This document shows positions 15,600-25,712 of a DNA stretch of 64,000 nt, piece after piece. Origin of the DNA: CBDBFG01 sp965204765 (GTDB lineage: Bacteria > Pseudomonadota > Alphaproteobacteria > Caedimonadales > UBA9215). The first letter of the stretch is position 1, and the number at the start of each line of letters is the position of its first letter. Under the pieces are notes generated by a model. The model made no database searches, was not told the DNA's origin, and saw only the letters and a program-made list of their open reading frames with translations. The stretch spans positions 310,001-374,000 of the forward strand of contig CBDBFG010000004.1 of NCBI GenBank assembly GCA_965204765.1, in the 5' to 3' direction. A program made the position numbers and the translations under genes.

Positions 15600-18500
15600 G
15601 TGTTATTTTTATTTATTTTTTTTACTGTTTTACAAAGCGCGATATCTGATGTTCATGCCCAGGTTGCTGTGCGTGGTTTATCTGGTCATAGGGTAACAAA
15701 AACTAAACCTCTTGCGTTGCATCCTAAGTCAGTAATGAGACACAGTAAAGTTAGTATTACCCGCACTAAGCATCCGGTAAATGTTAAGCCTGCTGCTTTA
15801 CCTACCAAGCCGGTAATTAGTCATGGTAAAGTTAATATTACCCGTAATAAAGATTCAATGAATGTTAAGATGAGTTCAGCCAAAGGAATCATAAATTGGC
15901 AGTCATTTAATATAGCACAAAATAAACATGTCATTTTTCAACAGCCACCTAATTCAGTAGTGCTTAATAGGGTGGTTGGTAGCACTCCTTCCAGTATAGC
16001 GGGGCGATTACAATCTGATGGCCGGGTAATTTTAGTTAATCCTAATGGTATAGCGATTACTAAAACAGGAGTGATCAGAGCGAAATCTTTTATTGCATCT
16101 ACTCTAAATATTAAGAATGATGATTTTCTTAACAATACCTATGCTTTTCAGGATGAATTTGGACAATACAGATATATTACTAATGAGGGGAAAGTACATG
16201 CTTATGGCGGTTTTGTAGCTCTATTAGGTGGAGCCGTACACAATAAAGGTACTATAGTTTCATCTATTGATAGAGTAGCGATTGGATCAGGAAAAAGAGT
16301 AGCGCTTGACATTTCAGGTGATAATTTTTTACAAGTTTTATTACCAATTGATAGTAGCGGAACTGTGGTAGATTCTGAAGGGAACAAACTTAACAATATT
16401 GTAAATAACAAAGGGATAATTGCCGGCCAATCGGTTCATATTTCAGCGGAACATGCCAAAAATGCTTTGTATAATGTCGTTAATCTTTCAGGTCATGTAA
16501 GGTTTAATAATGTAAAGCACGAGAATGGTAAACTTATCTTATCATCTAATGGAAATGTATCGATAGCTTCAGATGCCATAATTTCTTCTACTAATAATAA
16601 TGGCACACTAGCTATAAATGCAGACAAAGTAGAGATTGCCGGAGCAATAAATCTACAAGGTAGAGATAGTGCTGTATATATTAGATCAAAGCTTTTTGAT
16701 TTATTTGGTTCCGTTAGGGTAAATGATATTAGCAACAGCGGTGCTGGTAGAGTTGATGTTAGATCAGACAATATCAATGTGTATCCTGATTCATTAATAG
16801 AAGCAAAATCTCTTTTTCACAAAGGTGGAAGAGTAGTGTTGTTTGGGACAGGGTTGTTAGATTTTCAAGGTACTATTGATGTTAGAAGTGCTAAGGGCGA
16901 AGGGTTTATAGATCTTTCAGCAAAAAATGTTTCTGATTTACCACTTAATTGGATTAAAAATTTAAATCTACAACATGGGGTAAAATTACTTATTGATCCT
17001 AAAAAAATACTCATAGTTGGTAACAAATGGCGTCGTAATAGAGCAAGATTGGCAAATTTGGTAGGTTCTCGTCATGCCCATGATAATTTAGAAGTCAGAC
17101 ATGATCATAATGATAATGTTAGTCATATGCTTAAAATTCATAAAAGTAGTATAATAGAAGCTTTAAATGCTGGGGCAGATGTTACATTACAAGCAAATGA
17201 TTTAATTCATGGTTTGGTCAATATACATGTAAAGAATAGGAGTGCTGGCCATTTAACTTTGCAATCTGGGGGGCATATAAAATGGCGAAAAAATAGGCAT
17301 ATCCATACTATGGGTGATGTGACTTTAATAGCTAATGCTAATAATGCGGATGGTGTTATTTCTTCTGAACGTAATCCTGGAAATGCATTTATTAATTTTG
17401 AACAATCAAACATATTTGCTAAAAATTTAAGAGTCGAATTAAAAAGAGGAATAGGCCGAGGGGCGCGTCATTCTTATGCTGCTAATATTGTTTTTAAGGA
17501 TATAAGAGCACATGATGTGTATATTAAACATCATGGCGCAAGAGCGCAAAATGGTACTGTTGGTTGGTTGATATTACATGGTCTAGTCGATACCAGATGG
17601 GGTAATAATGGTAGACAGTATTATGAAGGAAAATTATCAATACGTCGTCAGAACGTAGATTTTATAGTAGGTAATAATGGTAGTTTTGAATTAAACGGTA
17701 GTATTAGAGGCTCTATACACGGAACTCATTTTTTAGTTAGAAAATTAAATAATGAAAGGTTATTGCAAGGTAATTTCATTAATAGAGATGCTCAAATAAT
17801 CAATTTACATATAGCAGATCAACAAATTGTATATGGCAGTGCTGTGCCAGTTTTATATAATAATCCCGCTGTAATTGATCAATTAAGAATAAATTATGAT
17901 GTTGGTCACATTAATGATGTTGGAGAATATAATTATACATTAGATCAGCACAATCTTGATATCAACAGAGGATATTTTGTTGATCTAAGACAAAATAGAG
18001 GAACATTAAGAATTACTCCAAAAGCATTGACGGTTAGTGGCTTATTGGTTTCAGGTAAATCGTATGATGGTCTTGATGTAGCGACGGTTACTAATTGGGG
18101 TAGTTTAACGACTGGAGTTGGTTCTGAGACTATTACTTTAGGAGCTGGAACAGCTAGGTTTACAGATGTTAATGCCGGTGAACGTTCTGTGACTATAGTT
18201 CCTTCTTATAGCTATGGAGGTGGAGCGGTTGCAGAGAACTATGCGATAACATTACCATCGGTGCAAGCGATTATTACTCCAAAAGCATTGACGGTTAGTG
18301 GCTTATTGGTTTCAGGTAAATCGTATGATGGTCTTGATGTAGCGACGGTTACTAATTGGGGTAGTTTAACGACTGGAGTTGGTTCTGAGACTATTACTTT
18401 AGGAGCTGGAACAGCTAGGTTTACAGATGTTAATGCCGGTGAACGTTCTGTGACTATAGTTCCTTCTTATAGCTATGGAGGTGGAGCGGTTGCAGAGAAC

Positions 18501-19481
18501 TATGCGATAACATTACCATCGGTGCAAGCGATTATTACTCCAAAAGCATTGACGGTTAGTGGCTTATTGGTTTCAGGTAAATCGTATGATGGTCTTGATG
18601 TAGCGACGGTTACTAATTGGGGTAGTTTAACGACTGGAGTTGGTTCTGAGACTATTACTTTAGGAGCTGGAACAGCTAGGTTTACAGATGTTAATGCCGG
18701 TGAACGTTCTGTGACTATAGTTCCTTCTTATAGCTATGGAGGTGGAGCGGTTGCAGAGAACTATGCGATAACATTACCATCGGTGCAAGCGATTATTACT
18801 CCAAAAGCATTGACGGTTAGTGGCTTATTGGTTTCAGGTAAATCGTATGATGGTCTTGATGTAGCGACGGTTACTAATTGGGGTAGTTTAACGACTGGAG
18901 TTGGTTCTGAGACTATTACTTTAGGAGCTGGAACAGCTAGGTTTACAGATGTTAATGCCGGTGAACGTTCTGTGACTATAGTTCCTTCTTATAGCTATGG
19001 AGGTGGAGCGGTTGCAGAGAACTATGCGATAACATTACCATCGGTGCAAGCGATTATTACTCCAAAAGCATTGACGGTTAGTGGCCTTCGTGCAGAAAAG
19101 AGTTATGACGGAGATAGTTCGATCCTGTTATCAGGCAGTTTAGAAGGAGTAGTTGGCACTAACGATGTTTATACAGGAATACACGAAAATATTGTTAATT
19201 TAGGTGGATCTCCTGAAACACTTGCAAATAATATTGATATTACGCATACCACTAATGATGTAGACTCTGTTTATAGTAATGATGTTGTTACTACTGATAC
19301 ATCGGATAGTAATTTACATAATACAAGTCATTTACTTGATAATTCCTTGGAAAAAATTATTGATTCAGAAATTTACGCTAGATCAGGATTAGATAAAATT
19401 CTGCATTCTAAGGAAAATGATTATGGTATTAATGAAGAAAGTGAGACAACAGATAAAATACAATTAGATGATAAGAGTTAA
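15600..19481 (+). CDS. TpsA-type exoprotein: filamentous-haemagglutinin-like TPS domain plus YDG/MBG repeats
   Basis: A 1293-residue secreted protein of the two-partner secretion type. It begins at GTG 15600 (a TAG lies four codons upstream) with signal peptide ending about VHAQV. Residues about 95-190 are the haemagglutination-activity/TPS domain: INWQSFNIAQN, VVLNRVVGSTPSSI, and the diagnostic NPNG in ILVNPNGIAITK. A long beta-helix-like region follows, then from about residue 805 four identical 87-residue modules beginning ITPKALTVSG and containing KSYDG, the style of YDG/MBG domains in large adhesins. The last about 135 residues are a unique acidic tail. There is no C-terminal beta-barrel, so a TpsB partner is needed; none is in the window. 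Role, adhesin or effector, is inferred from the family. Confidence 0.88.
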   Translation: MLFLFIFFTVLQSAISDVHAQVAVRGLSGHRVTKTKPLALHPKSVMRHSKVSITRTKHPVNVKPAALPTKPVISHGKVNITRNKDSMNVKMSSAKGIINWQSFNIAQNKHVIFQQPPNSVVLNRVVGSTPSSIAGRLQSDGRVILVNPNGIAITKTGVIRAKSFIASTLNIKNDDFLNNTYAFQDEFGQYRYITNEGKVHAYGGFVALLGGAVHNKGTIVSSIDRVAIGSGKRVALDISGDNFLQVLLPIDSSGTVVDSEGNKLNNIVNNKGIIAGQSVHISAEHAKNALYNVVNLSGHVRFNNVKHENGKLILSSNGNVSIASDAIISSTNNNGTLAINADKVEIAGAINLQGRDSAVYIRSKLFDLFGSVRVNDISNSGAGRVDVRSDNINVYPDSLIEAKSLFHKGGRVVLFGTGLLDFQGTIDVRSAKGEGFIDLSAKNVSDLPLNWIKNLNLQHGVKLLIDPKKILIVGNKWRRNRARLANLVGSRHAHDNLEVRHDHNDNVSHMLKIHKSSIIEALNAGADVTLQANDLIHGLVNIHVKNRSAGHLTLQSGGHIKWRKNRHIHTMGDVTLIANANNADGVISSERNPGNAFINFEQSNIFAKNLRVELKRGIGRGARHSYAANIVFKDIRAHDVYIKHHGARAQNGTVGWLILHGLVDTRWGNNGRQYYEGKLSIRRQNVDFIVGNNGSFELNGSIRGSIHGTHFLVRKLNNERLLQGNFINRDAQIINLHIADQQIVYGSAVPVLYNNPAVIDQLRINYDVGHINDVGEYNYTLDQHNLDINRGYFVDLRQNRGTLRITPKALTVSGLLVSGKSYDGLDVATVTNWGSLTTGVGSETITLGAGTARFTDVNAGERSVTIVPSYSYGGGAVAENYAITLPSVQAIITPKALTVSGLLVSGKSYDGLDVATVTNWGSLTTGVGSETITLGAGTARFTDVNAGERSVTIVPSYSYGGGAVAENYAITLPSVQAIITPKALTVSGLLVSGKSYDGLDVATVTNWGSLTTGVGSETITLGAGTARFTDVNAGERSVTIVPSYSYGGGAVAENYAITLPSVQAIITPKALTVSGLLVSGKSYDGLDVATVTNWGSLTTGVGSETITLGAGTARFTDVNAGERSVTIVPSYSYGGGAVAENYAITLPSVQAIITPKALTVSGLRAEKSYDGDSSILLSGSLEGVVGTNDVYTGIHENIVNLGGSPETLANNIDITHTTNDVDSVYSNDVVTTDTSDSNLHNTSHLLDNSLEKIIDSEIYARSGLDKILHSKENDYGINEESETTDKIQLDDKS
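18012..19085 (+). repeat. Four identical 261-bp tandem coding repeats plus a partial fifth
   Basis: Copies start at 18012, 18273, 18534 and 18795, each exactly 261 bp (87 codons), and a fifth begins at 19056 but departs after about 30 bases. By reading, the four full copies show no base differences. Such identity points to very recent amplification or ongoing gene conversion, and copy number may vary between cells. It is also a place where short-read assembly can miscount. Confidence 0.96.
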
Positions 19482-19684
19482 AATAAAAAAATTGTTCAAA
19501 TACTATAGTTACCTAATTGATTAATTATTTCCTAGATAATAGTGTTTTCTTCTATTTTGTTTTGAAATCTGTACAGATAATGATGTATGTTGTGCACTTA
19601 ACGAAGATATAACAAATATGTATAGTATGGATATAACGGGATTGTACAGATATAATGAACTATTTCGTTTGATATGAAGAATTA

Positions 19685-22600
19685 CTAATTACCGCTTAAA
19701 TGTCTTAATTCTCTGATAATTACATCCATTGCTGTTAAGTTGAAGTTACTTTCAATTTGGCTTTCTGTGATTGCGGAATTAAGATTCTTAATATTATTAC
19801 TATGTGCATTGCTCCAATCATTTAGTGCAATTGTAAAATTATCTTCTACCTTGATATTAAATTTTTGGATGTACTGTAGAATGCTAATAGTTAAATCACT
19901 TTGGTAATTAAATAGTTCTTCTAGTAAACAATTAGTCAATCTTCTGTCCCAACGAGAGGAAGTATTACTTTTTGTCGTAATGATGTCTTTTAATAGAGAA
20001 AAATTGAATAATTCACCTATTTGAAAATATAATTCTGCTACTTTTGATACGTGATAACCAGTTTCAGAAGCAATAAGAATAATATCTGGTGAAGTAGAAG
20101 CAATTTTTAAGAAAGCAATCCTTTTAGCTAAACTATTATCTAAATTCATATTTTCGTAATATTTGACCATATCATCTAATTTGGCCTTGCCTTTTTCATC
20201 CAAGGCATTATTGATGTTTGCTAAGAATATTTCGACACCTGAACATAGAGCGTTAATAGTTTCTTCTATTGTGCGATGCATGGGATAATATTTTAATAGC
20301 CATATGTTAGTTCTTTTTAGTATGGTATGTAAATCTAGTAAAATACTGATTTTATTTGCTTCTGAGATTTGATTATCTAGTTTATCTATATCTTGCCATA
20401 ACGGCTCTAGGTTAAAAACCGTAGTAATGGTGAAAAATGCATGGATTACTTTGTCAACATCTGCACCCGTATAGTGGGTAGCTTCTAGGATATAGCTAGC
20501 TCCCATTTTATTAATAATTTTGTTAATTGCGTATGTTGCAATTATTTCCTGTTTTAGAGGATGGTTTAATATTTCTTGATGGTAATTTCGTTGTAATGCG
20601 TATGGAAAATATTGTTTTAAGTATTTATTAAAGAAAGGGTCTTTAGCGATAGAAGAGTTTAGTATTCTATCATAAAAACTTATTTTACTATAGCCTAGCA
20701 ATGTAGAGATTTCAGGTCTAGTAAGGCATGTTTGTGAATTCTGATATTCTTCTAGCATGCTATCATCAGGTAAAAATTCTATTTGTCTATTTAGAATGCC
20801 ATCGTTTTCCAATGTTCTAATAAGATTTATTTGTTGATCAAAATTCTTATGTCCCAATTCTCTAATCATTGTAATAGTTTGCGATTGTGCATAATTATCT
20901 TCTAATACTAGATCGCTCACATCATTCGTCATACTTTCAAGTAATTTATTTCTTTTCGCAAAGGACATGTCATGTTTATTCATAATGTCGTTAAGTAATA
21001 TTTTTATATTTACTTCTCTATCAGAACAGGATACTCCTGCAGAGTTGTCGATAGCGTCAGTGTTAATATATCCGCCCTGTTTTCTTTCAAATTCTATTCT
21101 GGCTAGTTGTGTACAGCCAAGGTTTGCCCCTTCACCAATAACTTCGGCCTGTAAATCTTTGGCATTCACCCTGACATTATCGTTCATTCGATCACCCACA
21201 TCTGAGTGGCTTTCAATGCTAGATTTAATGTAGGTTCCTATACCACCAAACCATAGTAAATTAGTTTTATGTGTAAGAATTTTTTTTACTAGTTCATCGG
21301 GAGTAATAGTTGATGACTGCAGCGCGAACATTTTTTTTATTGTATCATTAATAATGATAGTTTTGGCATTTCTGGAGTATATTGCACCACCTTTAGATAA
21401 AACATTTGTATCATAGTCTTCCCAGGTTGAACGTGATTTAGCAAACAATCTTTTCCGTTCTTTATACGAAGTTACTGTATCTGGATCAGGATCGATAAAG
21501 ATATGAATATGATTAAATGCAGCTATTAATTTTATCTGTTCCGACAGTAACATACCATTACCAAAAACATCACCAGACATGTCTCCTACGCCGATTACAT
21601 GAAAGTGCTCTTGCTGTATATTTTTACCTAATTCACGAAAATGCCTTTTGACAGATTCCCATGCTCCCTTTGCTGTAATAGCCATTTTTTTATGGTCATA
21701 TCCTACTGAGCCACCAGAGGCAAAAGCATCGTCTAGCCAGAAATTATATTGTTTTGCAATGTCATTAGCATAATCTGAGAAAGTTGCAGTCCCTTTGTCG
21801 GCCGCGACCACTAAGTATGGATCATTTTGATCTAATCTGATAACGTTTGCAGGAGAAGTAATGTTGTTATCAATTAAATTATCGGTTAGGTCTAGCATAC
21901 CTTTAATCATAGTTTGATAACAATGGATGCCCATATTGATAGTTTCTTCTCTGGACATGTTAGTAGTAGGGTGCTTTACAATAAAGCCTCCTTTAGATCC
22001 AACTGGCACTATCACCGTATTCTTGACCATTTGAGCTTTTAATAGTCCTAGAATTTCTGTTCTGAAATCTTCTTGTCTATCAGACCACCTTATGCCGCCT
22101 CGTGCTACTTTTCCTCCGCGTAGGTGGATTGCTTCCATAAATGATGAATATACAAATATTTCATATAGTGGTTTTGGTGCAGGCAAGAAGTCTAATTCTT
22201 GCGAGGATATTTTAAAAGAAATATAGTTTTTTTCATTACCATTTGTATCTGGTTGATACATATTGGTACGTACCGTCGCTTTGATAATTTTAAGGTATAG
22301 TCGCAATACGCGATCTTCGTCAGCATTGCTAATATTTTCTAGAGATGCGTTGATGGATTGCTCTATTTTATTTGCCTGGTCAGTATCATTGTGTTGTAAT
22401 CGTGCTGCAAATAAGCTGGCTAATAATTGAACGATACGAGGGTTTTTAACCAAGGTATCAGAAATATATGCGCGGTTAAATGGTAATCCTGTCAGACGCA
22501 AATATTTTGCATATGCCCTAAATAAAATACATTGTCTGGTGTGCAAGTTGGCTCTGATTACTAGTCTGTTAAATCCATCATTTTCTACTTCTTGATGGTG

Positions 22601-24553
22601 AACTTTTATTAGGGTTTCTTTAAAATAGTCGCAAGCTTTGGCAAGATCAATTATACAATCGCCACGAGATTCTAATCCAAAATCGTGAATCCATACTTCA
22701 TCACAAGATAAAGCAGATACTTTATAAGGCACTTCACTCATTACCTTTAAGTCAAGGTTTTCTAAGATCGGTAAGACGTCAGAAAGGGGTAAAGAGTTAA
22801 ATCTGTTATATATTTTTAACTTTAGGGATGATGATTCTGTATCTTGATCACTATAAACACGTACTCTGAAATTATCATTCAGTTCGTACATTTTTTCTAT
22901 TTCTATGATATCAGCAACTGAATATTTACCAATATATTTTGCTTTATAACCATGCTCAAAAGCATTTTCATAACGCTTGTAAAGAAGGTTTATATCTTCT
23001 TTGGCACAGATATCGTGTAATGCTATGTCTAATTTGTCTGACCAATTGCTTGCTGCGCTAATAATTTGTTCTTCTATTGTGGTAATGTTATAGTCTTTTT
23101 TAATTGCTTGTTTTGGTTCAACTGTGTAATGGACTCGTGCGAATGGTATGCTGCCGAATTGTGCTTTATATGTGCCCACATTACCATCAAAATAATGTTC
23201 TAAAATTGTGCTGATTTTTTTACATAAGGCAGTATCGAATCTGTCTTGTGGAATGTATACCAGACATGATAAAAACCTGCTAAATTTATCTTTTCTAACA
23301 AAGAAAGCTATCCTTGGTGTTTCTTGTAAATGGAGAATAGAGATAGCTATTTTTTTTAATTCGGCTACGCTTGCCTGAAACAATTCATCTCTGGGTAGGG
23401 AATCCAGTATATGAATTAGTGCCTTACCATCATGCCAGTCATTTGTGAACCCAGACTCCTTAACAATTGTTTTGATTTTAGATCGTAATAACGGTATGTC
23501 GCGCACGCTACTAGAGTACGCAACAGAAGTAAAGAGGCCAATAAAAATCTTAATTCCTATTACTTTGCCGTTATTATCATAGCGCTTGATGCCAATACAG
23601 TCCATGTTAGTGTTGCGATGCACCCTGGATAGGATGCTGCTCTTATTGATAACCACAGGGAACTTTTCCGTTAAATATTTTGTGGTTTTTTCGCTAGCAG
23701 GGATCCCTTTAAAGATAGAGCGCATGGTTTTGAGCCCTTTATTTTTTAAGATACCTAAATTAGGGTCGTTTTGTGCTGGTTTAGCAATTTTACCAGGCTC
23801 GTTTTCTATGATAAAATCATAATTACAATATCCTAAAAATGTATAATGGTCATTGTTGATCCAGTTTAAGAAACTGATAATTTCCTTTTTTTCATTGTTA
23901 CTTAAAGTCAAGCTTGTTGTGGATTGTTCCAATTCTTGCATAGTTTGCGATGTTTTGGTCCGCATTATTTCCCAATCCTGATTGGCCCATTCTATGTCTT
24001 GCAATGTTTTTGCTAGCTCTTTGCTAATAGTTTGTAATGTTTTATCTGTAATATCTTCATGTATTTCAAAATGTATTATTGATTCTAGATCAGATGCATG
24101 TTTAGTATTACTTGGTATGGATATTGTTTGTATTGTCCCGTCTTTATTTCTGGTGACTTGTAAAATTGGGTGGAATGTTATGCGTGGTTTTAGACCCATC
24201 CTGTACAATAGCATGCGTATAGAATCAAGTAAAAATGCCATGTTATGGCCAAAAAAGTCGATTACAACTTTTGGTTTACTGTCGTTACAAAATGTTTCTT
24301 TAAATACCCTGAAGTTACAAGGTAAAGCATTGTTGATGTAGAAAAATTCCCATAGGCTGTTCAGGCGGTGTATGATTTGTTCTTCGGATAAAGTAGATAG
24401 CATTTCCATAGTGGTGTTAGCATAGAAACAAGAGACAAAGTTTTTGATAGTAGGTTTGTTGACTTTGGCTGTGGTTAGCTTGTCAGATAGCTGATCAGAA
24501 ATTTTATTAATTATTTTGTTTGTTTGGTGATCTGCATATTTATTATTGCCCAT
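19685..24553 (-). CDS. gdhB: NAD-specific glutamate dehydrogenase, large (about 180 kDa) type
   Basis: Oxidatively deaminates glutamate to 2-oxoglutarate, feeding the TCA cycle from amino acids, the usual carbon source of intracellular alphaproteobacteria. At 1622 residues it matches the L-GDH180 class (Bac_GDH). Visible: the dehydrogenase core KVARGGIRWSDRQEDFR followed by glutamate-binding and catalytic lysines in LGLLKAQMVKN and VPVGSKGGF (residues about 810-860), and the NAD-binding part with VIGVGDMSGDVFGNG (about 990). The long N- and C-terminal parts are the regulatory ACT-like and helical extensions of the class. The frame is intact throughout. It stands alone between the TpsA gene and tRNA-Gly. 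Confidence 0.96.
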   Translation of the reverse strand: MGNNKYADHQTNKIINKISDQLSDKLTTAKVNKPTIKNFVSCFYANTTMEMLSTLSEEQIIHRLNSLWEFFYINNALPCNFRVFKETFCNDSKPKVVIDFFGHNMAFLLDSIRMLLYRMGLKPRITFHPILQVTRNKDGTIQTISIPSNTKHASDLESIIHFEIHEDITDKTLQTISKELAKTLQDIEWANQDWEIMRTKTSQTMQELEQSTTSLTLSNNEKKEIISFLNWINNDHYTFLGYCNYDFIIENEPGKIAKPAQNDPNLGILKNKGLKTMRSIFKGIPASEKTTKYLTEKFPVVINKSSILSRVHRNTNMDCIGIKRYDNNGKVIGIKIFIGLFTSVAYSSSVRDIPLLRSKIKTIVKESGFTNDWHDGKALIHILDSLPRDELFQASVAELKKIAISILHLQETPRIAFFVRKDKFSRFLSCLVYIPQDRFDTALCKKISTILEHYFDGNVGTYKAQFGSIPFARVHYTVEPKQAIKKDYNITTIEEQIISAASNWSDKLDIALHDICAKEDINLLYKRYENAFEHGYKAKYIGKYSVADIIEIEKMYELNDNFRVRVYSDQDTESSSLKLKIYNRFNSLPLSDVLPILENLDLKVMSEVPYKVSALSCDEVWIHDFGLESRGDCIIDLAKACDYFKETLIKVHHQEVENDGFNRLVIRANLHTRQCILFRAYAKYLRLTGLPFNRAYISDTLVKNPRIVQLLASLFAARLQHNDTDQANKIEQSINASLENISNADEDRVLRLYLKIIKATVRTNMYQPDTNGNEKNYISFKISSQELDFLPAPKPLYEIFVYSSFMEAIHLRGGKVARGGIRWSDRQEDFRTEILGLLKAQMVKNTVIVPVGSKGGFIVKHPTTNMSREETINMGIHCYQTMIKGMLDLTDNLIDNNITSPANVIRLDQNDPYLVVAADKGTATFSDYANDIAKQYNFWLDDAFASGGSVGYDHKKMAITAKGAWESVKRHFRELGKNIQQEHFHVIGVGDMSGDVFGNGMLLSEQIKLIAAFNHIHIFIDPDPDTVTSYKERKRLFAKSRSTWEDYDTNVLSKGGAIYSRNAKTIIINDTIKKMFALQSSTITPDELVKKILTHKTNLLWFGGIGTYIKSSIESHSDVGDRMNDNVRVNAKDLQAEVIGEGANLGCTQLARIEFERKQGGYINTDAIDNSAGVSCSDREVNIKILLNDIMNKHDMSFAKRNKLLESMTNDVSDLVLEDNYAQSQTITMIRELGHKNFDQQINLIRTLENDGILNRQIEFLPDDSMLEEYQNSQTCLTRPEISTLLGYSKISFYDRILNSSIAKDPFFNKYLKQYFPYALQRNYHQEILNHPLKQEIIATYAINKIINKMGASYILEATHYTGADVDKVIHAFFTITTVFNLEPLWQDIDKLDNQISEANKISILLDLHTILKRTNIWLLKYYPMHRTIEETINALCSGVEIFLANINNALDEKGKAKLDDMVKYYENMNLDNSLAKRIAFLKIASTSPDIILIASETGYHVSKVAELYFQIGELFNFSLLKDIITTKSNTSSRWDRRLTNCLLEELFNYQSDLTISILQYIQKFNIKVEDNFTIALNDWSNAHSNNIKNLNSAITESQIESNFNLTAMDVIIRELRHLSGN

Positions 24554-24934
24554 GAAAAAGCCTGCTGTGCTATCGATACATTATTAATAACAAAATATAA
24601 ATAAATAGTAAATTTTACTTAAAAATATAAATACATTAGATTTTCATTAAAACCGAAGATGCAATGATTAAGAAACTAGTGAAACTGGAGCGGGCGAAGG
24701 GATTCGAACCCTCGACCCCAACCTTGGCAAGGTTGTGCTCTACCCCTGAGCTACGCCCGCAAACAACTACAAATTGAATATAACTATGTTTTCGCATTTT
24801 GCAAGTAGATTTAAAAAATATCTGTATTTTGATTATAGTCCTTTGGTACGGATAATGTAATTGCGAACAGTAGCGTGATAACGTAGCACGCGATAAAAGA
24901 AAAGCATGTGGTGTAATCTGTGGATTATAACTGC
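24554..24934. other. Intergenic stretch holding tRNA-Gly
   Basis: About 380 bp between the gdhB start and the nadK stop. The only feature I can support is the tRNA-Gly gene (24686-24760); the rest is AT-rich with no ORF or hairpin of note. Confidence 0.5.
24686..24760 (-). tRNA. tRNA-Gly(GCC)
   Basis: On the minus strand the acceptor GCGGGCG pairs with CGCCCGC, discriminator T, encoded CCA. D arm TAGCTCAGGGGTAGAGC, anticodon stem-loop CAACC-TTGCCAA-GGTTG (anticodon GCC) and T arm GAGGGTTCGAATCCCTT are all canonical. It sits upstream of the glutamate dehydrogenase gene in the same direction. Confidence 0.97.
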
Positions 24935-25708
24935 TTAACTTTCAAATTGTTCTTGAATTATTCGGTCTGATAATGGTTGATCTTGATCAAATAATAACGT
25001 TGCTTGTTTGTGTTTTGCTCTGACAATATCGACCACTGTTACGTTGCGTAATTCTTGGTAGTCTGCGGATACGCTTACTGGTCTTTTATCAGCTTCTGAG
25101 ACTTCAAAGTTAACGCTGACATAATTGGGTAATAACGCTCCACGCCATCTGCGTGGACGGAAAGGGCTAATAGGGGTTAAAGCAATTAAATTAGAGGTAA
25201 TAGGTAAAATTGGTCCAGAAGCGGATAGGTTATAAGCGGTACTGCCAGCTGGAGTAGCCACCATTACGCCATCACATACTAAATTATGCAGTTTTTCTTT
25301 GTCGTCAATGGTCACGCGTAGTTTGATTGCTTGATGTGATTGTCGTAAAAGTGAAACTTCATTTAAAGCATAATAAGATTTATGTTCTCCGTCTGCTGTA
25401 CAAGCATTTAATTTTAAAGCATTGATAGTGACGCTATTTGCTCCGGTTATTCTAGCAAACAAGTTGTCACTATTGTGTTTGTTCATTAGAAACCCAACAC
25501 TGCCGAAATTGATACCAAAAACTGGCTTATTGTATAGCATGGAAAGATGCAATGTGTGTAACATAAAACCATCTCCTCCGATAGCCACAATGACATCGCA
25601 GTGCTGTATATCATGTTGTTGATATGTTACAAGAAGCTGGGACATATAAGTACAAGCTGCATGATTATTTTGATCAGATGTGAAATGTATCATTAGTTCG
25701 TTTGCCAT
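24935..25708 (-). CDS. nadK: NAD kinase
   Basis: Phosphorylates NAD to NADP in the cytosol. The 257-aa product has the GGDG motif (VAIGGDGFMLHTLH, about residues 42-55), the NE/D substrate motif in ALNEVSLLR, the CDGVMVATPAGSTAYNLSASGPI block (about 145-167) and the LTPISPFRPRRWRG stretch typical of alphaproteobacterial NadK. It starts four bases after the znuA stop, so the two are almost certainly co-transcribed. Confidence 0.94.
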   Translation of the reverse strand: MANELMIHFTSDQNNHAACTYMSQLLVTYQQHDIQHCDVIVAIGGDGFMLHTLHLSMLYNKPVFGINFGSVGFLMNKHNSDNLFARITGANSVTINALKLNACTADGEHKSYYALNEVSLLRQSHQAIKLRVTIDDKEKLHNLVCDGVMVATPAGSTAYNLSASGPILPITSNLIALTPISPFRPRRWRGALLPNYVSVNFEVSEADKRPVSVSADYQELRNVTVVDIVRAKHKQATLLFDQDQPLSDRIIQEQFES

Positions 25709-25712
25709 GATT

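Noticed and set aside
18012..19085. CRISPR or duplicated genes
   Set aside because: The repeats are in frame (87 codons), without spacers, inside a single long ORF.
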